Shown piece after piece: positions 58,294-64,000 of a stretch of DNA of 64,000 nt; within the stretch, counting starts at the first letter, position 1, and each line of letters starts with the position of its first letter. Position numbers and translations under genes: made by a program. This DNA is from Bin87 sp034420475 (GTDB taxonomy: Bacteria > Chloroflexota > Dehalococcoidia > Lucifugimonadales > UBA3495), in contig DAOULH010000103.1 in the NCBI GenBank assembly GCA_034420475.1, positions 31,938 through 95,937 of the forward strand, given 5' to 3'. Below the pieces are notes generated by a model. That model did not search any database. It was given only the letters and a program-made list of their open reading frames with translations, and was not told where the DNA came from.

Positions 58294-59357
58294 CTGGCAG
58301 GCAGCGTTTCCATGATGGCGTTCTCAATGGCTTCCAGGTTGGGCTTCACCTCTACCGTGTTGGCCTGAGCGCTGCTCACCGCCATGTCCGGGTCCTTGAG
58401 GCCGCTGCCGGTGATGATGCACACCGCCCGTTTCCCCGTCAGGTCCAGGCCGTTGCGCTTCATCTTCAGCAGGCCGGCAACCGAGGCGGCCGAAGCCGGT
58501 TCGCCAAATATTCCCTCCCGCGATGCCAGCAGGCGGTACGCCTCCAGGATCTCGTCGTCGCTCACGGCGTCGATGACGCCTCCCGACTGGTCTCGCGCGC
58601 GCTCGGCGAACTTCCAGCTCGCCGGGTTCCCGATGCGTATGGCCGACGCTATGGTCTGGGGGAAGGGCACCGGCTCGCCGCGAACTATTGGCGCCGCGCC
58701 CTCTGCCTGGAAGCCCATCATCCGGGGCAGGACCTCGTTGCGCCCCAACTGGTGGTACTCGACGAAGCCGCGCCAGTACGCCGTGATGTTGCCCGCGTTT
58801 CCCACCGGGATGAACAGGTAGTCCGGCGCGTCTTCCAGCACGTCCGATATCTCGAAGGCGGCGGTCTTCTGCCCCTCGATGCGGTGCTGGTTGACCGAGT
58901 TCACCAATGTGATGGGGTTGGTCTTGGTGAACTCTCGAACCAGCGCCAGCGCCGCGTCGAAGTTGCCGTCCACCAGCAGGATCCGCGCTCCGTAGGCCAT
59001 GGCCTGCGCCAGCTTGCCCAACGCCACTTCGCCCTTGGGGATCAGAACCCACGCGGCCAGGTTGCAGTAGGCGGCGTAGGCTGCGGCCGACGCGCTGGTG
59101 TTGCCCGTGGAGGCGCACATCACCCCGACGCTGCGCTCCTCCAACGCCTTGGCCATGGCTACCACCATGCCCCGGTCCTTGAAGGATCCGGTGGGGTTGC
59201 AGCCCTCCAGCTTGAAGTACAGGTTGGGGCAGCCGAGTTCCGGCCCCAGTTGACGCGACCGCACCAGCGGCGTGTCGCCCTCACCCATCGAGAAGATGGG
59301 TGTCTCTTCGTTGACCGGCAGCAGGTCCCGGTACTGTTGTAATACGCCTACGCCCAT
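58290..59357 (-). CDS. thrC: Threonine synthase
   Basis: 355 residues, the short type. PLP-dependent, converts O-phosphohomoserine to threonine. N-terminal LPVNEETPIFSMGEGDTPLV, PLP-binding GCNPTGSFKDRGMVVAMAKA near residues 53-72 (Lys in SFKD), SVGVMCASTGNTSASAAAYA near 76-95, and the phosphate-binding IPVGNAGNITAYWRGF near 195-210. ATGA overlap with folE downstream. Hom lies 82 bp upstream; homoserine kinase is not in the window. Confidence 0.95.
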   Translation of the reverse strand: MGVGVLQQYRDLLPVNEETPIFSMGEGDTPLVRSRQLGPELGCPNLYFKLEGCNPTGSFKDRGMVVAMAKALEERSVGVMCASTGNTSASAAAYAAYCNLAAWVLIPKGEVALGKLAQAMAYGARILLVDGNFDAALALVREFTKTNPITLVNSVNQHRIEGQKTAAFEISDVLEDAPDYLFIPVGNAGNITAYWRGFVEYHQLGRNEVLPRMMGFQAEGAAPIVRGEPVPFPQTIASAIRIGNPASWKFAERARDQSGGVIDAVSDDEILEAYRLLASREGIFGEPASAASVAGLLKMKRNGLDLTGKRAVCIITGSGLKDPDMAVSSAQANTVEVKPNLEAIENAIMETLPAR

Positions 59358-59439
59358 TTTCTACCGGGTTTGGCAGGCTGGTGCCACGGTGTCGCCTGAT
59401 TACTGCAATCGATGAGTCGGGGTTCAGTCGGCAGTCGTT

Positions 59440-60759
59440 TTACTGTTCGATACGGATCAGATTGTCGACGCTCACCACCACGCCCAGTTGCGCCACGGCC
59501 GCCAGCGCGGTCTGCACGTCGGCCTCCCGGGAAGGATACGTGGTGATCACCAGTTGGGCGGTGCCGCTGCCCGGGTCGGTATCCTTCTGGATCACGGTGG
59601 CGATGGAGATGTTGCCGTCTCCCAGCAGTCGCGCTATCTGGGCCAGCACGCCGGCCTGGTCGGCGCACGTCAGTCGCAGGTAGTACGCGCTGGAAAGTTC
59701 GTCGATGGGTCGAATGGTGTCGCCGGATGATTGACCGCCACCGTTGGCCGCGGGCAGCAGCGCCGGCGCTCCGCCGCTGTCGATGAACCTCACCACGTTC
59801 AGGATGTCGCCCATCACCGCGCTGGTAGTTGCGTCGCGCCCGGCTCCCTGGCCGTGCAGGATAATCTGACCACACAGGTCGCCGGTCACCTCAACGGCAT
59901 TATACACGCCGTCAACTTTGGCCAGCAGATGGTCTTCGGGAACCAGGGCGGGATGCACGCGAGCCTGTATGGCGCCGTCCGGCTGGGCCTCGGCGATGGC
60001 CAGGGACTTTACGGCGTAGCCCAGCTCGGCCGCGTAGCGAAAATCTTCCGGCCCCAGGCGGCTGATGCCCTCGGTATGGATCGCCCCGTGGGGTATCGAT
60101 TGGTGAAAAGCCAGGCTCCCCAGCACGGAGAGCTTGTACGCGGCGTCAATGCCCTCGACATCGTTGGTGGGATCGGCCTCGGCGTACCCCCGGCTCTGGG
60201 CCTCGGCCAGGGCCTCGGCAAACGGCGTCTGACTGCGCGCCATCCGGGTCAGGATGTAGTTGGTGGTCCCGTTGATGATGGAACGAATCGAGCGGATGTC
60301 GTTAGCCAGCAGCTGTGACATCAAGCAGCCGACGATGGGGATTCCACCGCCGGCGGATGCCTCGAACAGGAGATTGACGCCTTGGGACTGCGCCAGCGCC
60401 AGCAGTGATGCGCCGCGTCTGGCCATCACTTCCTTGTTGGCGGTGACGACGTGCTTGCCGCCGGCCAGGGCGCGTTCCAGGTAGTCGCCGGCCGGCGTGT
60501 CGCCTCCCATCACCTCGACCACCACGTGGATGTCGGGATCGGCGAGGATGTCCTCGGGATTGGTCGTCAGCACGCCCGGCGGCGGAGACGGCTCGCGGGT
60601 CTTCGTCGCGTCGCGCACCAGCGCACGCCGCAACCGCACGGTGCGCCCGGTCTTCCTCCGGATCTCATCCGCGTTGCCCGCTAAAGCCGCAGCGACACCG
60701 CCCCCGACGGTCCCCAGACCCATCAGGCCGATATTGATTGCTTCAGTGGTGTTGGGCAT
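59440..60759 (-). CDS. hom: Homoserine dehydrogenase with ACT domain
   Basis: 439 residues. Reduces aspartate semialdehyde to homoserine. Rossmann start INIGLMGLGTVGGGVAAAL near residues 8-26; VVEVMGGDTPAGDYLERALA near 75-94; GGKHVVTANKEVMARRGASL; the catalytic region with VEGIDAAYKLSVLGSLAFH near 220 (Asp, Lys). C-terminal ACT domain from about 360 (YYLRLTCADQAGVLAQIARL) ending in NLIRIEQ, expected for threonine feedback. Forms a unit with thrC. Confidence 0.96.
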   Translation of the reverse strand: MPNTTEAINIGLMGLGTVGGGVAAALAGNADEIRRKTGRTVRLRRALVRDATKTREPSPPPGVLTTNPEDILADPDIHVVVEVMGGDTPAGDYLERALAGGKHVVTANKEVMARRGASLLALAQSQGVNLLFEASAGGGIPIVGCLMSQLLANDIRSIRSIINGTTNYILTRMARSQTPFAEALAEAQSRGYAEADPTNDVEGIDAAYKLSVLGSLAFHQSIPHGAIHTEGISRLGPEDFRYAAELGYAVKSLAIAEAQPDGAIQARVHPALVPEDHLLAKVDGVYNAVEVTGDLCGQIILHGQGAGRDATTSAVMGDILNVVRFIDSGGAPALLPAANGGGQSSGDTIRPIDELSSAYYLRLTCADQAGVLAQIARLLGDGNISIATVIQKDTDPGSGTAQLVITTYPSREADVQTALAAVAQLGVVVSVDNLIRIEQ

Positions 60760-60852
60760 CTGGTAATGCTGCGGTGGGGCCGATTCTGCGTTTCGCTGTA
60801 GCTTGTCGCGGTGTCGGAACTTTGGCAGAGCGTCCTTCGGTTTTCGCGGATC

Positions 60853-62058
60853 CTACTGCTGGGGCTGCGGAGTGACCCGCGGCGCGGTCAGCCGGACCTG
60901 GTCGGTCACCCAGGCATAGCGGTTGCTGTCGAAATTGATTTTTACCCAGCCTTCCTCAGAGCCTCGCGCCAATTGCTCGTCTTTCCATTCCTCCACGCGC
61001 GCGCTGGCCATCTGGAAGAGCATCTGCGCTTCCACCTGCCGCGTTTCCGGCTCGCCGATTGCCTGGATGATGAAGATCGTTTCGTCTTCGTAAATGGGCG
61101 TCGATATTTCCCCGGGTTCCAGCCGGGGCGGCTTGCGTGTTTCGGTGCCGTCCTCGGCTACTTCGGTCTCGCCGAACAGGTAGCTGTCAAATTCAGGAAA
61201 CGCCCCTTCCGGCACCCACCCGATGTATCCGTCGGAGCCGGAAATCTCCCGCGACACCGATCCGAAATCCTGGCCCAGCGCCAGGCGTTCGCGCACCGCC
61301 TCCGGTGAGGCCGAGGAGTTCAGGCTCATCGCGATGGCTTGCAGTTCAATCTGCGGCGCCTCCTCCGGCAGGGAACCCAGCATGATGCCGAACAGCGTGC
61401 TCTGGTGCAGTCGTTCCTCCATGATCCGGCGGTAGGCGTCGTCGGTGAGGTTCACTTGGTCCAGGAAATTAATGTAGATGTTGTCGAACTCCGCGTCCAG
61501 CTGCGCTTCCAATTGCGGGTCCCCGGCTTCCTGGCCGGGTTCCGGCTCGGGGCGGAATTGGCTCCGAATCGCCTCGTCAATCTGTGCGTCGGTGACGTCG
61601 ATGCCCAAGCCCGGCGCCGCCTGGCGCAGTATCTCAGCGTGGAGCAGGTCGGTCAGCAGCTGGAACGGAATCCGGCTGAAATCCACCTGTCCCCCCTGGT
61701 AGCGGTTGATGCCTTGCAGAACCCGAATCCGCTCCACCAGGTCCCCCATGGTGAAGCGAACCCCGCGCACCTCGCCGGCCATCACGCGCGGTGGCAGGAT
61801 GAACTGCTGGTACACGCCGGCCAGCACCACGCCAACGATCACCAGGATCAGGACAGCCCCGACGATAATCGCAATCCGTTGTCGGCGGGAATCCAGCCGG
61901 CGGCGCGTGCGCGCGGCCTGTACGGCATCAGCGCTGGACGAGCCCAGCCGACGACTGCGGCCGGCGGCGTTCCTGGTGGGACGACGCCTGGCCGGCTGCT
62001 CCGGGGCCTCGTCTGCCTCTTCGGCGCTGCGTTTCCAGGGCAGCGAAAGGTTCAGCAT
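60853..62058 (-). CDS. Membrane-anchored parvulin/SurA-like peptidyl-prolyl isomerase
   Basis: 401 residues. Cytoplasmic Arg-rich N-terminus (about 60 residues), TM helix at about 61-83 (RIAIIVGAVLILVIVGVVLA), then a SurA-like helical domain and a PPIC-type region with AIAMSLNSSASPEAVRERLA, DFGSVSREISGSDGYIGWVP and RLEPGEISTPIYEDETIFII near residues 250-345. Folding helper for secreted proteins, outward facing. The parvulin catalytic residues are not all recognisable, so it may be a chaperone. Starts 15 bp after rpsR; the ribosome binding site is weak. Confidence 0.8.
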   Translation of the reverse strand: MLNLSLPWKRSAEEADEAPEQPARRRPTRNAAGRSRRLGSSSADAVQAARTRRRLDSRRQRIAIIVGAVLILVIVGVVLAGVYQQFILPPRVMAGEVRGVRFTMGDLVERIRVLQGINRYQGGQVDFSRIPFQLLTDLLHAEILRQAAPGLGIDVTDAQIDEAIRSQFRPEPEPGQEAGDPQLEAQLDAEFDNIYINFLDQVNLTDDAYRRIMEERLHQSTLFGIMLGSLPEEAPQIELQAIAMSLNSSASPEAVRERLALGQDFGSVSREISGSDGYIGWVPEGAFPEFDSYLFGETEVAEDGTETRKPPRLEPGEISTPIYEDETIFIIQAIGEPETRQVEAQMLFQMASARVEEWKDEQLARGSEEGWVKINFDSNRYAWVTDQVRLTAPRVTPQPQQ

Positions 62059-62073
62059 CTGGGGGTGGGCCGA

Positions 62074-62559
62074 TCAGCGACCCGAACGCATGCCGACGTT
62101 GATGCTGTGTTCGGGCGCGTAGGGCAGCAGGGCGAGGTAGCGGGCCCGCTTGATCGCCTGGGACAGCAGCCGCTGGTTCTTCGCCGAAGTGCCGGTCTTG
62201 CGAGTCGGTTCGATTTTCCCCTGCTCGGAGATGTACCGTCGCAGGCGGTCCACGTCCTTGTAGTCGGGCGTGACCCCCTCAACCGTGAAGGCGCACACTC
62301 TCCGGCGCGGTCCGTACCGTCGCCCGCCGCGGCCTCCGCCGCGAGGCCCGCCCCTTCCCGGCGGTCGTCCTCCCGGACCACCCGGCCGTCCGCCCGGCCC
62401 TCCGGGAGGGCCGCCGCCCGGCCGTCCACCCGGTCCTCCGGGAGGGCCGCCACCCGGTCCACCTGGAGGAGGACCACCGGCGGCAGGAGGCCCGCCGGCC
62501 GGAGCGGAAGGCGCCGCGCTGGGGGGCGGAGTTGCGGGTGCGGGTTGTGGCGTAGTCAT
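62074..62559 (-). CDS. rpsR: 30S ribosomal protein S18 with an 80-residue low-complexity N-terminal extension
   Basis: 161 residues; a usual S18 is 70-90. Residues 1-80 are nearly all Pro, Gly, Ala and Arg (GGPPPGGPGGGPPGGPGG repeats). The S18 core follows: RVCAFTVEGVTPDYKDVDRL, RYISEQGKIEPTRKTGTSAK, NQRLLSQAIKRARYLALLPY. S18 binds S6 and 16S rRNA on the platform. The low-complexity part is encoded by tandem repeats (about 62380-62475). The last gene of the rpsF-ssb-rpsR group. Confidence 0.93.
   Translation of the reverse strand: MTTPQPAPATPPPSAAPSAPAGGPPAAGGPPPGGPGGGPPGGPGGRPGGGPPGGPGGRPGGPGGRPPGRGGPRGGGRGGRRYGPRRRVCAFTVEGVTPDYKDVDRLRRYISEQGKIEPTRKTGTSAKNQRLLSQAIKRARYLALLPYAPEHSINVGMRSGR
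62380..62475. repeat. GC-rich tandem repeats inside the rpsR N-terminal extension
   Basis: Units close to CGGTCCTCCGGGAGGGCCGC recur several times with small changes. They encode Pro/Gly-rich repeats and are likely to vary in number between strains; replication slippage is the probable origin. Confidence 0.6.
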
Positions 62560-62603
62560 TGCTGGAGGTTCCTCCGGATTGCTGGGGTTCGGATGCCTGG
62601 ATT

Positions 62604-63131
62604 TCAGAAGGGAAGGTCGTCCACGTCCATCGGGTCACCGCCGCCGCTGGCGCCGTAGCCGGCTCCGCGCCGGTCATCGTAGCCGCCGCGCTGCTCGCCG
62701 TACCCGCCGCTGTCTCCTCGGCCACCGTAGCTGGTTTCTTGCTGGCCGCCGTACCCACTTCCGTAGCTACGGTCCTGCTGTCCACCGTACCCGCCGCCCT
62801 CCATGTCATCCCGACGGCCCAGCATTTGCATGTCTGTCACCGTCACGTCCAACGAGAATCCTGGTGTTCCGTCTCGACGATCGTACTGCCGGGAACGAAG
62901 ACGCCCTTCGACGTAGACCTGTTGGCCTCGGGTGAGGTACTGGTTGCAGGTATCCGCAAGACGCCCGAAAGCTGTGCAGTTGAACCATTCGGTTTCCTCG
63001 CGCCGCTCTCCCGCCGCGGTTGTATAACGGTGATTGCTGGCAATGCTGAAGGACGTCATCGGGTTGCCGGACGCGGAGTACCGCATCTCCGGATCCCGGC
63101 CAAGGTTGCCGATTATGATGATCTTATTCAC
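62604..63131 (-). CDS. ssb: Single-stranded DNA-binding protein
   Basis: 175 residues. OB-fold 1-110: IIIGNLGRDPEMRYSASGNP, ASNHRYTTAAGERREETEWF, FGRLADTCNQYLTRGQQVYV and EGRLRSRQYDRRDGTPGFSL are all typical. The linker is Gly/Tyr/Gln-rich, and the C-terminal tip DPMDVDDLPF is the partner-binding acidic motif. Sits between rpsF (6 bp upstream) and rpsR, the usual bacterial order. Confidence 0.97.
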   Translation of the reverse strand: MNKIIIIGNLGRDPEMRYSASGNPMTSFSIASNHRYTTAAGERREETEWFNCTAFGRLADTCNQYLTRGQQVYVEGRLRSRQYDRRDGTPGFSLDVTVTDMQMLGRRDDMEGGGYGGQQDRSYGSGYGGQQETSYGGRGDSGGYGEQRGGYDDRRGAGYGASGGGDPMDVDDLPF

Positions 63132-63137
63132 GGGAAC

Positions 63138-63824
63138 TTACGCCTCTGTGCGCTCATCGGTTTCGGCGGGCGGCTCGGGCGCGGCCGCGGGCTCAGTGGC
63201 CGCCGGCTCGGCGCTGGCGGGCGGTTCGGGAACCGCTGCCGGCCCTGGGGTCGCTGGGGCCTCGGCGCCGGCATTCTCTGCTGTGGGAGCGGGCGCCGGG
63301 CCGGCAGATGCCGGCCCGGCCGCCGGTCCGCCTGGAGGCGGCGCTCCCTCCGCCGGCGGAGCCGCCGGCGCGCCAGCTCCAGGCGGCGGTCCGCCCTGTC
63401 GGCGGTCTCCGAAACCGCCCGGCGCTTCCGGTATCGGCCCGCCGCCGTCCTGGCGTCGGCCTCGTCCGGGCGGAATGTACCGTGACGGCGCGGTCAGCGG
63501 TCCTGGCGGGGGCTTGTCGGCCAGCGGCCCGTCACAGTTGACGATCAGCGACCGCAGCACCTGCTCGTCCAGCCGCAGGTAGTTCTCCAACTCCCGGTTG
63601 AAGGAATTGTCCACGGTGAAGGTGCTCAGGTAGTACGACCCTTCCAGGAAATTGTAGTTCCCCTTGCGGATCGGGTAGGCCAACCGACGGGTGCCCCAAA
63701 CCTGCTCAGCAGTGATTTCGCCGTCTCGGTTGGCGATGAACGACTTGATCTCGTCCCATTTGGCCGATGCTTCGTCCTGATTCAGCATCGGGCTCAGAAT
63801 TGTTACCAGTTCGTAATGACGCAA
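63138..63824 (-). CDS. rpsF: 30S ribosomal protein S6 with a 130-residue Pro/Ala/Gly-rich C-terminal extension
   Basis: 228 residues; S6 is normally about 95-135. Residues 1-98 are S6: MRHYELVTILSPMLNQDEAS, TRRLAYPIRKGNYNFLEGSY and VDNSFNRELENYLRLDEQVL. From about 99 on come Pro, Gly and Ala-rich, then Glu/Pro-rich stretches (PPPAGAPAAPPAEGAPPPGG style), predicted disordered. TTG start with AGGAG eight bases upstream and a consensus promoter. S6 pairs with S18, which is also extended here. Confidence 0.95.
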   Translation of the reverse strand: MRHYELVTILSPMLNQDEASAKWDEIKSFIANRDGEITAEQVWGTRRLAYPIRKGNYNFLEGSYYLSTFTVDNSFNRELENYLRLDEQVLRSLIVNCDGPLADKPPPGPLTAPSRYIPPGRGRRQDGGGPIPEAPGGFGDRRQGGPPPGAGAPAAPPAEGAPPPGGPAAGPASAGPAPAPTAENAGAEAPATPGPAAVPEPPASAEPAATEPAAAPEPPAETDERTEA

Positions 63825-63860
63825 GTTCGAATCTCCTGAATTGGTGAAAACGCGAAGGCG

Positions 63861-63889
63861 ATTATAGCACCCGGCGCCTTCAGTGTCAG
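63861..63889 (-). promoter_or_regulatory. Promoter of rpsF-ssb-rpsR
   Basis: On the minus strand CTGACA (plus 63884-63889) and TATAAT (plus 63861-63866) are separated by exactly 17 bases, an excellent sigma-70-type pair, about 37 bp before the TTG start. Confidence 0.78.
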
Positions 63890-63904
63890 CACGGGCGCTG
63901 CGCC

Positions 63905-64000
63905 GTAACAGTTCAGAATTCAGGGGGTTGTCATTGCGAGGCGCTGGCGCCGTGGCAATCTCGACGCCGTAGCCGCAACGTCTGCCCCAAAGGACTCCCC
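63905..64000. mobile_element. MITE-like repeat B, left part, cut by the window end
   Basis: Begins GTAACAGTTCAG (one change from the consensus end), then GTCATTGCGAGGCGCTGGC and CGTGGCAATCTCGACGCCGT as in the other copies, and continues beyond 64000. It lies just upstream of the rpsF promoter. Confidence 0.7.

Noticed and set aside
1..64000. CRISPR arrays, tRNA and rRNA genes
   Set aside because: No regularly spaced short direct repeats and no cloverleaf-like tRNA sequences with conserved GGTTCGA-type arms were found. The palindromic repeats are too dispersed and long to be CRISPR.

Overview
This is a high-GC bacterial chromosomal window with about 62 supported genes and no rRNA, tRNA or CRISPR seen. 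The gene content suggests a free-living Chloroflexota bacterium, possibly of the SAR202/Dehalococcoidia type, though this taxonomy is an inference. The supporting pattern is a housekeeping core (rpsF-ssb-rpsR, metG, argS, hisS, hisF/hisIE, hom-thrC, folE) scattered among paralog-rich catabolic genes: a luciferase-like flavin monooxygenase, ACMSD-like amidohydrolases, NodB-type deacetylases, a CaiB/BaiF CoA-transferase, VOC and carboxymuconolactone decarboxylase proteins, and a P450.

Layout: 1-17,400 holds a small membrane protein, an acyl-CoA synthetase, a P-loop kinase, acetyltransferases and the catabolic block (monooxygenase, oxidoreductase, two tandem amidohydrolases, deacetylases). An orphan attenuator-like leader RNA with a 26-codon His/Trp-containing leader peptide follows at 14,284-14,573, then a tandem UspA protein and the P450. 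At 18,371-20,823 a lower-GC cassette of three co-directional genes (PP-loop sulfurtransferase/PAPS-reductase-like, minimal GIY-YIG nuclease, DGQHR/DndB-like protein) is inserted among ordinary genes. It looks like a compact, horizontally acquired nucleic-acid modification or defence system and is the most interesting item here. From 20,835 to 31,134 come NUDIX, D-aminoacylase, a DUF5678-like/retropepsin pair, and the sugar-phosphate group pgi, gnd, zwf.

From 31,197 to 49,246 most genes lie on the minus strand: a heterodimeric ABC exporter, two related small membrane/coiled-coil genes, argS, a hisF-HAD-hisIE group, a second family of paralogous small membrane proteins (near hisF and between caiB and hisS), hisS, a CoA-transferase, a polyprenyl synthase and metG. 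After a plus-strand S9 peptidase and a three-gene amidase operon with a 45-codon middle gene, the end of the window is one long minus-strand series. In transcription order it runs rpsF-ssb-rpsR-PPIase-hom-thrC-folE-acetyltransferase-glycosyltransferase-DUF502-PIG-L. S6 and S18, which are neighbours in the ribosome, both carry large low-complexity Pro/Gly/Ala extensions.

Two families of non-coding palindromic repeats are dispersed between genes. One (about 160 bp, ends GTAACTGTTCAG...CTGAACAGTTAC) has near-identical 8-bp flanking duplications at three copies, which marks it as a MITE-like transposed element. Many gene starts were moved from the longest open frame to an internal start with a ribosome binding site; these choices are stated in the entries.
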